DNA from: Alsobacter sp045348435
GTDB lineage: Bacteria; Pseudomonadota; Alphaproteobacteria; Rhizobiales; Beijerinckiaceae
Reading direction: 5' to 3'
DNA: 64,000 nucleotides
Assembly (NCBI RefSeq): GCF_045348435.1
Contig: NZ_CP157484.1
Coordinates: 3,410,001-3,474,000 of the forward strand
Each line of letters starts with the position of its first letter. Position 1 is the stretch's first letter. The notes below the pieces were generated by a model. That model was not told the origin of the DNA, ran no database searches, and saw nothing but the letters and a program-made list of their open reading frames with translations. The translations under genes were made by a program, and so were the position numbers. Positions 32,585-40,701 of this stretch are shown here, piece by piece.

Positions 32585-32593
32585 CCTTCTGGT
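32585..32593 (-). promoter_or_regulatory. ACCAGAAGG leader motif/RBS of flgE2
   Basis: Read leftward, ACCAGAAGGTT lies 9 nt before the flgE2 ATG. The same nonamer precedes flagellins 3 and 4 at nearly the same distance; flgE1 and flagellins 1, 2 and 5 lack it. Confidence 0.5.
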
Positions 32594-32624
32594 TGAACGC
32601 GACATTCTGTCGTGCAACCCGCGT

Positions 32625-32640
32625 CGCAACCGGCGTGCCA
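32625..32640 (-). promoter_or_regulatory. Sigma-54 promoter of flgE2
   Basis: Read leftward the sequence is TGGCACGCCGGTTGCG, an excellent sigma-54 element (TGGCACG-N4-TTGC). Predicted start near 32614 gives a 39-nt leader. Confidence 0.87.
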
Positions 32641-32720
32641 GTTCTTTGCCTTTTGATAATCAACAAATTATTGGATTCAGACGCTTTCAACCCGGCAACG
32701 GCTGAGCGCCGCAGCCTGCG

Positions 32721-33773
32721 TCATCCGGCAGTTTTTGCCGGGGTTCCGCGGTCGAACAGGAAGCCGGCCACCTCCCGGATGGTGGGCGCGGACCTGTCCG
32801 AGAAGGGCAGCGGCCGGCACACCGCGATGGCCGAGAGCCCGACCCGGGCAGTGAGGAGCCCGTTCAGCACCCCCTCGCCGAGCTTGGCGGAGAGGCGCGC
32901 GGCCACGCCATGGCCGAGCACCTGCTGGACGAGGCTGTCTCCCATCGCCATCCCGCCCGTGACGGCGAGGTGGCCCGCCACCGCCCTGACGAGCCGGATG
33001 GAGCCGAGGAAGCCTGGCCGTCCGCCATAGATCTCCGACACGCGCCGGATCAGCCGCAGCGCCTGCGCGGCGACGAACAGCACGTCCAGCAGCGCCTTGG
33101 GCGAAATCGTGGTGACGATCGAGACGCGCCGCGCCGCCGCGGCGACGGCGGCGCGCGCCTCGACGTCCAGCGGCGCCAGGAGCTCGCGCTCGGCGAGCCG
33201 GACGAGATCCGCCCCGTCGATGATGTCCTGCGCGGTCTCCTCCAGGCGCGCCCGTCCGCGCGCGGTCTCGGGCCGGGAGGCGTAGAGCGAGGCGAGCGAC
33301 GCCAGGATGGCGCGCCCTTCCCGGGCGTCGTCGGAGGCCAGCGCCGCCTCGGCCCGGGCCTTCAGCTTGCCGATCGCCCGCCCGCGCCAGATTGAGCCCA
33401 GCTCCCGCGCCGCCAGGGCCAGGAGGGCGACGCCGGCCAGCGCCGCAAGGCCCAGCGCCACGGCGCCCAGGGTCGGGCTGCTCGCCAGGAGGTCGGCGAC
33501 GAAGCGCTCGACGGCCACGCTGAGCCAGAGCAGCAGGAGCCCGCCCGCCGCCGAGGCGAACACGCCGCCCCAGCCGAAAAGCCGCTTGCCGAGGCCCAGC
33601 TCCGCCTCATGCTCCTCGATCGCTTCCTCGACCACCGCCTCCTCGAAGACCGCCTGGTCGTCGGTGTCCTGGATGGCGACGGCCCGCTCGGCCATGGCCT
33701 CGTCCGCCCGGGGCAGCGGACCCAGCCGGACATTCGGGTCGTCGAGACGGAACGCGCGCGGGGTCTTGCTCAT
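32721..33773 (-). CDS. YcjF-like membrane protein (DUF697/TIGR01620)
   Basis: The 350-residue protein has an acidic cytoplasmic N-terminus, two transmembrane helices (about 75-92 and 102-122) and a C-terminal DUF697 domain with SIVTTISPKALLDVLFVAAQ and SAIAVCRPLPF. It is the usual partner of YcjX and is encoded 4 bp into it (the ATG region overlaps the ycjX end at 33770-33773... the YcjX stop follows this gene's neighbour on the same strand). The pair belongs to the phage-shock neighbourhood in enterobacteria; function here is unknown. A 6-bp hairpin (32725-32741) overlaps the stop region. Confidence 0.82.
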   Translation of the reverse strand: MSKTPRAFRLDDPNVRLGPLPRADEAMAERAVAIQDTDDQAVFEEAVVEEAIEEHEAELGLGKRLFGWGGVFASAAGGLLLLWLSVAVERFVADLLASSPTLGAVALGLAALAGVALLALAARELGSIWRGRAIGKLKARAEAALASDDAREGRAILASLASLYASRPETARGRARLEETAQDIIDGADLVRLAERELLAPLDVEARAAVAAAARRVSIVTTISPKALLDVLFVAAQALRLIRRVSEIYGGRPGFLGSIRLVRAVAGHLAVTGGMAMGDSLVQQVLGHGVAARLSAKLGEGVLNGLLTARVGLSAIAVCRPLPFSDRSAPTIREVAGFLFDRGTPAKTAG

Positions 33774-35227
33774 GTCAGGCGGTCGCCGAGGAGGAATTCG
33801 AGGGCCCGGTCCAGGCGGATATGGGGCAGCGCCGCCGCCCGGCCGTCCGGCCCGGTGGTCGCCGCAGGCGGCCGGAAGCGCACGAAGCGAAGCCCGTAGT
33901 CAGCCTGGCCGGCGCTCGCCAGGGCGGCCGCGGGATCCTGCGGCAGCTCGCCGGGAAACACCGCCGCCTCCGTCTCGCCGTCGAAGCTCTCGCCGCCGAT
34001 CACCTCGCCGGCGAGCGGCTTGCCCACGATGGCGGAGAGCTCCTCGCGGCCCTGGCGCACCTGCGCCTCCCGGGTGGCCCGGATGGAGGCGAGCGCGGCG
34101 ACGTCGACCCGCGCGCCCAGGCCCTCGGCCCGGCGCCGCGCCCGGTCCACCAGGAGCGCCAGCACGGCCTCCAGCCGGTCATGGCTGGAATGATGCAGGT
34201 GGTCGGCCTTGGTGGCGGCGAAGAGCACGCGGTCGATCCGCGGGCTCAGCAGCGCCGACAGCAGCGTGTTGCGCCCGGTCCGGAACGACAGCAGCACGTC
34301 GTCCAGCGCGCGCTCCAGGTCGGACACCGCCGAGGGGCCGGCGTTGAGCGCCGCCATCGCGTCGACCAGCACGATCTGCCGGTCCAGCCGGGCGAAGTGA
34401 TCCCGGAAGAAGGGGCGCACCACATGCGACCTGTAGGCTTCGTAGCGGCGCTCCATGGTGGCGGCGAGAGAGCCCGAGGGCGGCGCGCCGTCCGCCGGCA
34501 AGTCGAGCGGCGCGAAGGTCAGGGCGGGCGAGCCGGCGAGGTCGCCCGGCATCAGGAACCGCCCCGGCGGCAGCGCCGAGAAGGACAGCGGCTCGACGCG
34601 GGCGGCGGCGAGCGCCTCCTTGAACAGGTCGGAGATGCGGCGCGCCGCGCCCTCGTCGGCGGGACGGAACGGATCGAGCCCGCCCGCCGCCTCCAGGAAG
34701 GCCGCAGACACGGGCGCGCGGGCTCCTTCCCGGCAGGCCGCGATGGTCTCGCGGGACCACTCGGCGTAGCTCTTGGAGAGCAGCGACAGGTCGAGCAGCC
34801 ACTCGCCCGGATAGTCCACGATGTCGACCGTCAGCGTGCGCGGGCCGGAGAGCCAGCTCGTCGCGCTCTCATATTCGACGACAAGGCGAAGCTCGGCGAT
34901 GCGGCTGGTCGATTCCGGCCAGCGCCGGTCCGGTCCCGACAGCGCCGCCAGGTGATCCTCATAGGCGAAGCGCGGCACGGCGTCGTCGGGCTGGTGCTCG
35001 AGCGTGACCTTGCGGATGCGCCCCTGCGCATGGGCCCGGAACACCGGCAGCCTCGCTCCGCGCAGGAGCGCATGCACCAGCGCGGTGATGAACACGGTCT
35101 TGCCGGACCGCGACAGGCCCGTCACGCCGAGCCGGACCGTCGGGCGCGCCAGTCCGCCGAGGCTGTCGGCGAGCGACTGCGCCGCGATGCGGGCCTCGAA
35201 GGCGAAATCGGACAGGGATGGAGGCAC
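33770..35227 (-). CDS. YcjX-like P-loop NTPase (DUF463)
   Basis: The 485-residue protein has a Walker A GLSRSGKT at residues 37-44, a DIVDYPGEWLLDL motif near 136-148 and an FFRDHFARLDRQIVLVDAMA segment with AATKADHLHHSSHD (the TKAD guanine-specificity-like motif). These are characteristic of YcjX, a GTPase-like protein paired with YcjF. It is upstream of ycjF on the same strand with a four-base overlap (33770-33773), implying coupled translation. Confidence 0.88.
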   Translation of the reverse strand: MPPSLSDFAFEARIAAQSLADSLGGLARPTVRLGVTGLSRSGKTVFITALVHALLRGARLPVFRAHAQGRIRKVTLEHQPDDAVPRFAYEDHLAALSGPDRRWPESTSRIAELRLVVEYESATSWLSGPRTLTVDIVDYPGEWLLDLSLLSKSYAEWSRETIAACREGARAPVSAAFLEAAGGLDPFRPADEGAARRISDLFKEALAAARVEPLSFSALPPGRFLMPGDLAGSPALTFAPLDLPADGAPPSGSLAATMERRYEAYRSHVVRPFFRDHFARLDRQIVLVDAMAALNAGPSAVSDLERALDDVLLSFRTGRNTLLSALLSPRIDRVLFAATKADHLHHSSHDRLEAVLALLVDRARRRAEGLGARVDVAALASIRATREAQVRQGREELSAIVGKPLAGEVIGGESFDGETEAAVFPGELPQDPAAALASAGQADYGLRFVRFRPPAATTGPDGRAAALPHIRLDRALEFLLGDRLT

Positions 35228-35331
35228 TGGGCGGGCGGAGTCCAGGGAGGGGCGACCGCTTATGTGGGGCCGTCGCAGCCCGATGTCGAGCCGGCGCCGC
35301 CCTGGAACGGGAGCGTCCGGCTCGTCACGGC

Positions 35332-35844
35332 CTAATCTCCCGCCGACCCGGGCGTGACGAAGCGGTCGAGCCGACCCTTGCCGAAATCCACGTCGCCCCA
35401 GCCGTCGACCGGGAAGTCCAGCACGGCCAGGGCCGAGGTGGGGAAGCCGCCGCGCATGCGCGAGAAGGCGTAGCGGTCGCCATGCCCGACCAGCCGCCGC
35501 GCGAACTCCGCCATGCCGGGATTGTGGCCCACGATGACGACCGTGCGCGCCTTGGGATCGGCGGCCCGCGCCACCGCGAGCAGATCCTCCGGCGAGGCCT
35601 CGTAGATGCGGTCGTCATGGACGACCGGCGTCTCGCCCACGGCTTCGGCCGCCTTTTGCCAGGTCTGGCGCGTGCGCAGCGAAGGCGACACCAGCGCCAG
35701 ATCCGGCAGCAGGTGTTCCTCGGCCAGATAACGTCCGGCCTTCTCGGCGTCGCCGAAGCCGCGCTCGGACAGGGCCCGCTCGAAATCCGGCGCCGCGTGA
35801 TGCGGCACGGCCTTGGCGTGGCGGAAGATGATCAGGCGTCGCAT
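35332..35844 (-). CDS. SixA-like histidine phosphatase
   Basis: The 170-residue protein starts MRRLIIFRHAKAVPHHAAPD, with the catalytic RHA motif (R8-H9-A10), followed by VSPSLRTRQTW and the second catalytic histidine in VIVGHNPGMAEFARRL. SixA removes phosphate from histidine phosphotransfer proteins; other short members of this family have unknown substrates. ATG 35844 is chosen over an ATG at 35907 because the family starts directly at the RHA strand. Confidence 0.85.
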   Translation of the reverse strand: MRRLIIFRHAKAVPHHAAPDFERALSERGFGDAEKAGRYLAEEHLLPDLALVSPSLRTRQTWQKAAEAVGETPVVHDDRIYEASPEDLLAVARAADPKARTVVIVGHNPGMAEFARRLVGHGDRYAFSRMRGGFPTSALAVLDFPVDGWGDVDFGKGRLDRFVTPGSAGD

Positions 35845-35986
35845 GGCGCGTCCAACGTTTCGGAGGCGGGAGTCTAGCACGGCCCTTCGGGCGTTCAGCC
35901 AGGGCATTGTGGAACAGCTTGCCGCAGCCTCCGCAGGGCGCTAGCGTGTTCCCGTTTTGATCCTAGCTTTCCTTCATGGATTTCAG

Positions 35987-36400
35987 ATGGCCTTTGCTTC
36001 CATCCTGTCCGCAAGGCTGCAGCGCTCGACATTTTGCGTCGGCGTCTTCGCCGTGCTGGGCGCCGGAACGCTCACGCTCGCCCTGTTCCTCGTCGCGACA
36101 GGCGATTTGGGCGGCTGCACGGAGCCGGCGCGCTCCACCTCGTGGGCGATCAGCGTCGTCCTGCTCCTTGCCGTGACGGCTGTGGCGATCCTGGCCGCAG
36201 GACGCCTGCGGGACATCGGGGTCCGGGGCCGGGCCGCCCTCTTTCCCGCCGCCCTCCTGGCGGCGGCGAGCCTCCTGGACAGCGGCGTCCTGGCAGGTTT
36301 GGCGTTTGGCCTGACCGGGGCCGGCCTGGCGTTGCTGGGACTGACGCCGGGCTCGCCCGGCGTGAACGCGCATGGGCCGGCGCCGCCCAAGATCTGGTGA
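35987..36400 (+). CDS. Small polytopic membrane protein of unknown function
   Basis: The 137-residue product from ATG 35987 has about four hydrophobic helices (FCVGVFAVLGAGTLTLALFL, WAISVVLLLAVTAVAILAAG, AALFPAALLAAASLLDSGVL, LAFGLTGAGLALLGL) and a conserved-looking RLRDIG turn between helices 2 and 3, reminiscent of DUF805 proteins. A TTG at 35957 is a less likely start. It is isolated between genes on the other strand. No function is assigned. Confidence 0.55.
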   Translation: MAFASILSARLQRSTFCVGVFAVLGAGTLTLALFLVATGDLGGCTEPARSTSWAISVVLLLAVTAVAILAAGRLRDIGVRGRAALFPAALLAAASLLDSGVLAGLAFGLTGAGLALLGLTPGSPGVNAHGPAPPKIW

Positions 36401-36419
36401 TCCGGGCGGCATTCGTCCC

Positions 36420-37274
36420 TCAGGCGCCCGAGCGCCCCTCCCGCCTGGCCATGAAGGCGATCCGCTCGAACAGGTGCACGTCCTGCTCGTTCTTCAGCAG
36501 CGCGCCGTGCAGCGGCGGGATGAGCTTCTTGGGATCGCGCTCCAGCAGCGTCTCGGGCCCGATGTCTTCCGACAGCAGCAGCTTCAGCCAGTCCAGCAAC
36601 TCGGACGTGGACGGCTTCTTCTTAATGCCGGGCACGTCCCGCACCTCGAAGAACACCTTGAGGGCCTCGGCCACGAGCCGCTTCTTGATGTCGGGGAAAT
36701 GCACGTCGACGATGCGCTCCATCGTCTCGACGTCCGGGAACTTGATGTAGTGGAAGAAGCACCGGCGCAGGAACGCGTCGGGCAGCTCCTTCTCGTTGTT
36801 GGAGGTGATCACCACGATGGGGCGCTTCTCGGCCCGGATGGTCTCACCCGTCTCGTAGACGTGGAACTCCATGCGGTCGAGTTCCAGCAGCAGGTCGTTG
36901 GGGAACTCGATGTCGGCCTTGTCGATCTCGTCGATCAGCAGCACCGGCCGCTGGTCGCTCTCGAAGGCCTCCCAGAGCTTGCCCTTGCGGATGTAGTTGC
37001 GGATGTCCGAAACGCGCGGATCGCCGAGCTGGCTGTCGCGCAGGCGCGACACGGCGTCGTACTCGTAGAGCCCCTGGTGCGCCTTGGTGGTGGATTTCAC
37101 GTGCCAGGTGATCATCGGCGCGCCCACCGCCTTGGCGATCTCCTCGGCCAGAACGGTCTTGCCGGTGCCGGGCTCGCCCTTCACCAGCAGCGGCCGCTGC
37201 AGCGTGATGGCGGCGTTCACCGCGACCTTGAGATCCTCGGTGGCGACGTAGTGCTCGGTGCCGGAAAAGCGCAT
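36420..37274 (-). CDS. MoxR-family AAA+ ATPase
   Basis: The 284-residue ATPase has Walker A GEPGTGKT (33-40), Walker B VLLIDEIDKAD (111-121), sensor-1 IVVITSNNEKELPDAFLRR and the arginine-finger region. The sequence is close to the CoxD-type MoxR group, which works with a VWA protein as a metal-insertion or maturation chaperone. The matching VWA protein is encoded 3.4 kb away at 40702 on the other strand rather than adjacent. Confidence 0.92.
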   Translation of the reverse strand: MRFSGTEHYVATEDLKVAVNAAITLQRPLLVKGEPGTGKTVLAEEIAKAVGAPMITWHVKSTTKAHQGLYEYDAVSRLRDSQLGDPRVSDIRNYIRKGKLWEAFESDQRPVLLIDEIDKADIEFPNDLLLELDRMEFHVYETGETIRAEKRPIVVITSNNEKELPDAFLRRCFFHYIKFPDVETMERIVDVHFPDIKKRLVAEALKVFFEVRDVPGIKKKPSTSELLDWLKLLLSEDIGPETLLERDPKKLIPPLHGALLKNEQDVHLFERIAFMARREGRSGA

Positions 37275-37374
37275 GCGGGGTCCGCTCGGTGGTTCTGGGG
37301 TCCGCCGGGCGGACGCGTCGAGGCGAACTTAGCGCATTTCGCTGCGGCGTCATCCCCGGGGGCGCGAGGGCAAA

Positions 37375-37502
37375 CTCTCTCCCGCGAAGCGGGGGAGATG
37401 TCGGCGGGAGCCGACAGAGGGGGCGATCGCGCGCGGCATTGCTGGGCGGAGCGCGGCGCTCGACCGCCCCCTCCCTGCCCTCCCCCGCTGGCGCGGGAGA
37501 GG
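37375..37502. repeat. Long imperfect inverted repeat upstream of MoxR
   Basis: CTCTCTCCCGCG-aa-GCGGGGGAG (37375-37397) is the complement, with small interruptions, of the arm at 37480-37502. Inside are GTCGGC-ggga-GCCGAC and AGGGGGCGATCG against CGACCGCCCCCT. The whole 128 bp can fold into one branched stem. It resembles extragenic palindromes frequent in Hyphomicrobiales and is unrelated to the 10029 family except for a flanking CGTCATCCCCGG trace at 37348. Confidence 0.65.
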
Positions 37503-37518
37503 GTTCGCGCTCAGTCGC

Positions 37519-38775
37519 TCAGCCGGCCTGCCCCAGCCGCTGCAAGGCGCCCTGCCCGGCCGCCACGCCCGACGAAAAACACGCCTGCAGCAGGTAGCCG
37601 CCCGTGGGGGCCTCCCAATCCAGCATCTCGCCCGCCACGAAGACGCCCGGCAGGCGCTTCAGCATCAAGGCTTCGTCCACCTCCTCGAAGGCCACGCCGC
37701 CCGCCGTCGAGATGGCTCGGTCCAGCGGGCGGACGCCCGTGATGCGCAGCCGGCAGCCCTTCACGGCCTGGGCGAGCTTCAAAGGCTCGCGCGGCAGGTC
37801 GGGCCCGAAAGCCTCGCGCAGGAGGCCGGCGCCGACGGGCGACACGCCCATCGCCTTGCGCAGCACGTTGGCCATGGACTGCCCCGGCTTCATCGCGGCG
37901 GCGCGCTCGGCCAGTTGCTCGGCGCGCACGTCCGGCCGCAAGTCGAGCCACAGCGCCGCTTCGCCGCGCGCCTCGATCTCGGCGCGCAGCTCCGCCGACA
38001 GGGCGTAGACGGCGCCGCCCTCGATCCCGTGGCGGCTGATCACCGCCTCGCCCTTAAGGCGGCGGCGGCCCACCGTGAAGGCCGCGCCTTTGAGGGGCTC
38101 GCCTTGGAAGCGTTCTCGAAACAGGTCGGTCCACGCGACATCGAAGCCGCTGTTGGCGGCGCGCAAGGGCGCGATCGCGACGTCCTTGGCCGCCAGCAAT
38201 CCGGTCCAGCCGCCGTCGGAGCCCAGCTTCGGCCAGCTCGCGCCGCCCAGCGCCAGCACGGTGGCGTCCGCCGCCACGGCGACGACACCGTCGGGCCCTT
38301 CGAAACGTAGCCGCCCGGCCTCGTCCCACCCCGTCCAGCGATGGCGCAGCGCGACGCGCACGCCAAGCCCGTCGAGCCGCCGCAGCCAGGCGCGCAGCAG
38401 CGGCGAGGCCTTCATGGCCTTCGGGAACACGCGCCCGCTGGAGCCCACAAAGGTGTGCTGCCCGAGCGCGTCGGCCCAGGCCCGCAGCGCGTCGGGCGGA
38501 AACGCGTCCAGCATCGGCCGCAGGTGCGGCGCCGCCTCGCGGTAGCGCTCCGCGAAGGCGTCCATCGGCTCGCCATGCGTGAGGTTGAGCCCGCCCCGGC
38601 CGGCCAGCAGGAACTTGCGGCCGAGCGACGGCATGTGGTCATACACGGTGACGACGACGCGCCCGGCCGCCCCCGTGGCGATGGTTTCGGCCGCCATGAG
38701 CCCGGCTGGGCCGCCGCCCACGATGGCGACATGCAGGGGGGTGGGCGGCGCAGCGGCGATCTGGGTCTCGGTCAT
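37519..38775 (-). CDS. HI0933-like flavoprotein (TIGR03862 family NAD(P)/FAD-dependent oxidoreductase)
   Basis: The 418-residue protein begins with an FAD-binding motif VAIVGGGPAGLMAAE (residues 17-31), continues with the family marker LLAGRGGLNLTHGEP and ends with VAGEMLDWEAPTGGYLLQAC and FSSGVAAGQGA, the C-terminal FAD contact of the HI0933 group. A WAD-LGQ-HTFVGSSGRVFP segment is typical of TIGR03862. The physiological substrate of this family is not known. Confidence 0.85.
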   Translation of the reverse strand: MTETQIAAAPPTPLHVAIVGGGPAGLMAAETIATGAAGRVVVTVYDHMPSLGRKFLLAGRGGLNLTHGEPMDAFAERYREAAPHLRPMLDAFPPDALRAWADALGQHTFVGSSGRVFPKAMKASPLLRAWLRRLDGLGVRVALRHRWTGWDEAGRLRFEGPDGVVAVAADATVLALGGASWPKLGSDGGWTGLLAAKDVAIAPLRAANSGFDVAWTDLFRERFQGEPLKGAAFTVGRRRLKGEAVISRHGIEGGAVYALSAELRAEIEARGEAALWLDLRPDVRAEQLAERAAAMKPGQSMANVLRKAMGVSPVGAGLLREAFGPDLPREPLKLAQAVKGCRLRITGVRPLDRAISTAGGVAFEEVDEALMLKRLPGVFVAGEMLDWEAPTGGYLLQACFSSGVAAGQGALQRLGQAG

Positions 38776-38888
38776 CCCGCTGCGTACGCGGGCGGCGTCC
38801 GGCCCGCAAGGCTCACAAGGGCGCCCTCTCCGCGTTCCGCCTTGAAAACACCGCCTCCCCGGCCCACCTTGCGGGCGAGGAGAAGCCC

Positions 38889-39203
38889 GTGATCCGCCTG
38901 ATCATGAACGACCGCACCGGAACCCGCGTCGCCAGCGTGCCCCGCTGGGCCGTATGGCTGGGCGTCGCGGCGGCGGCCGGCGTCGGGCTGCTGATCGCCA
39001 TCATCGGCTTCAGCCTCATCCTGGTGCTCGCCCCCTTCGTGATCGCAGCCGGCGCGCTGGCCCGCTGGCGGCTCAAGAAAGCCCTGCGCGAAATGCAGGC
39101 GCGCCAGAGCGCCGGCGCTGGCGCGTCGACGTTTGACCGGCGGCCACCACCAGCTTCCGACGTCATCGAAGGTGAATACCGGGTCCTCGACGAGCGTCGC
39201 TAA
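38889..39203 (+). CDS. Small membrane protein of unknown function
   Basis: The 104-residue product has two adjacent hydrophobic segments (residues about 19-58, VWLGVAAAAGVGLLIAIIGF and LILVLAPFVIAAGALARW), then a basic helix KKALREMQARQ and an acidic tail ending DVIEGEYRVLDERR. A VIEGEYR-type C-terminus recurs in small alphaproteobacterial membrane proteins. Start ATG 38889 is preceded by GAGGAGAAG. Function unknown. Confidence 0.65.
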   Translation: MIRLIMNDRTGTRVASVPRWAVWLGVAAAAGVGLLIAIIGFSLILVLAPFVIAAGALARWRLKKALREMQARQSAGAGASTFDRRPPPASDVIEGEYRVLDERR

Positions 39204-39430
39204 TCCTTCTGTGGCCCGCCTTCTTCTTCGGGTCTGTACTCCATGAGATCGCCTGGTTGGCAGCGCAGAGCCGCGCAGATCTTTTCGATCGTCTCGAAGC
39301 GCACGCCTTTGACCTTGCCGGATTTCAGCAGCGAGAGATTCGCCTCGGTGATGCCGACCAAGGCTGCGAGTTCTCGCGACCGCATTTTTCGCCGCGCCAG
39401 CATGACGTCGAGATTGACGATGATGGCCAT
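39200..39430 (-). CDS. XRE-type transcriptional regulator (YozG-like)
   Basis: The 76-residue protein is almost entirely an HTH domain: MLARRKMRSRELAALVGITE, NLSLLKSGKVKGVRFETIEK and ALRCQPGDLMEY. This short form is typically paired with a DUF2975 membrane protein and regulates the pair. Its ATG shares one base with the stop of the DUF2975 gene (TAATG at 39432-39428). Confidence 0.88.
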   Translation of the reverse strand: MAIIVNLDVMLARRKMRSRELAALVGITEANLSLLKSGKVKGVRFETIEKICAALRCQPGDLMEYRPEEEGGPQKD

Positions 39431-40008
39431 TAGACAATCGCCGCCTGATCCTCGGCCATCTCGGCCGCCGCCAGGAAAATCCCGGAAAGCGCGAACAGAA
39501 ACAAGATCATGAGCCCGTACAGCAGATCCTGGGACGTTATCCAGGGTCCCGTGAAATGCGGCCCGCCCGGCAGGCCGAACGTCATGACCGGCGCCACGAG
39601 ATGGCGCACGACGATATCCGCTCCGAGCGAAACGAGGCCGGCCAGCGCGAGCCCCCGAAGGCGGGTGGCGGCTTCCACCGTGAAGGCGCCGCCGCGCCGG
39701 TAAGTTCCGGCCAACTGCCAGACGCGTACGGCCAGCCACGCGCCGCACAGGACCACGAGTCCAACCAGCATGACGGCCGCGGCGAAAGCCGAAACACTCT
39801 GTTGTGAGACATCGACGCCAAGGATGCGCGAATAGACCTCTCGCACGTGCTGAGGACGGCCCCAGAAAATCAGCGTTTGAAGCAACACCGCCACGAACCA
39901 CAGAATGGCGCCGACCTGCATGTTCCCAGCCAAAAGGCCGATACGGCGCTGCAACGCCGGCTGCGGTCCATACGCCATCGCGGCGTGAGAAGGCGACAAG
40001 GCAATCAT
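39430..40008 (-). CDS. DUF2975 membrane protein
   Basis: The 192-residue protein has four predicted transmembrane helices (about 32-50, 74-98, 130-155, 165-185) separated by a short loop with YRRGGAFTVEAATRLRGLAL, the DUF2975 signature. It is co-translated with the downstream XRE regulator. ATG 40008 has a strong GGAGAAAG ribosome-binding site; an upstream ATG at 40050 lies in the leader. Function unknown; such pairs often respond to envelope or sporulation signals in other phyla. Confidence 0.8.
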   Translation of the reverse strand: MIALSPSHAAMAYGPQPALQRRIGLLAGNMQVGAILWFVAVLLQTLIFWGRPQHVREVYSRILGVDVSQQSVSAFAAAVMLVGLVVLCGAWLAVRVWQLAGTYRRGGAFTVEAATRLRGLALAGLVSLGADIVVRHLVAPVMTFGLPGGPHFTGPWITSQDLLYGLMILFLFALSGIFLAAAEMAEDQAAIV

Positions 40009-40054
40009 GGTCTTTCTCCTTTGATGCAATTTCATTAAGTTGACAGGCAAAAAA

Positions 40055-40071
40055 TTTCTGTCAAACAGAAA
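40055..40071. promoter_or_regulatory. Possible operator dyad between DUF2975 and lipoprotein genes
   Basis: TTTCTG-tcaaa-CAGAAA is a 6-bp inverted repeat in a conspicuously A/T-rich gap (40021-40094) between divergent genes. It may be an operator of the XRE regulator; no direct support. Confidence 0.35.
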
Positions 40072-40094
40072 ATATTCAACAAAGAGATTTCAGC

Positions 40095-40670
40095 ATGCGT
40101 GTTCAGTTTGCTCCCGGGTTGGCCTGTGTCGTAGCGGCCTGCAGCGGGGTTCCGATCATCTCGATGCCGACCTTGATGCGCATGGACCCGCTTGCGCTCG
40201 ACCCTGGCGCCGTGAGGGTCGCGGTGGGCGTACCGGCGCAGATCCAACCGGATCCGCGCCGCCAAAACCTCAAGCTCAGCATCACGCGGTCTGACGGATT
40301 GAGACGAGACCTGGTCTTACATCTGCGGCCGACGAGCGACTCGCCCCCGACCTCAGAGGCTGAAAACAGGTTCCATGTTTTCGGCCTGGACAGCAGGGCG
40401 ATCGATGTCGCTCGCAACCTGCAGGATGAACTGCGCCGCGCCAAAGCCGCGGGCGTCCGGGGACATGTGACGTGGAAGGTGGACGGCGCCGCTTGCGCCA
40501 CAACGCCCCTTCCCGCCGGGCCTGTTCGGTTTGATCTTTTTCTGCGCGCTCGCGAAGGGGGAGAATGGATTTATGCTCTCGCGAACGCCGATGCGCGCGC
40601 AATGCTCGACCCCGGAGAAAAGCTGGAGGACTATATCTCGACCTGCGGATCAGCAGCCGAACCCCGGTGA
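40095..40670 (+). CDS. Putative lipoprotein of unknown function
   Basis: The 191-residue product starts MRVQFAPGLACVVAACSGVP; VVAAC fits a lipobox with acylated Cys16. The mature part is a mixed alpha/beta domain (VRVAVGVPAQIQPDPRRQNL, LKLSITRSDGLRRDLVLHL) with a second cysteine pair region (AACATTPL, STCGSA). No family is recognised. Divergent from the DUF2975-XRE pair across an A/T-rich gap. Confidence 0.6.
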   Translation: MRVQFAPGLACVVAACSGVPIISMPTLMRMDPLALDPGAVRVAVGVPAQIQPDPRRQNLKLSITRSDGLRRDLVLHLRPTSDSPPTSEAENRFHVFGLDSRAIDVARNLQDELRRAKAAGVRGHVTWKVDGAACATTPLPAGPVRFDLFLRAREGGEWIYALANADARAMLDPGEKLEDYISTCGSAAEPR

Positions 40671-40701
40671 CGCCAGGCCGGGGCCGCCCTAAACTCCCCC
40701 C

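Noticed and set aside
39200..40008. XRE-DUF2975 pair as a toxin-antitoxin module
   Set aside because: DUF2975 is a polytopic membrane protein and the pair is a known regulator/membrane protein arrangement, not an established toxin family.
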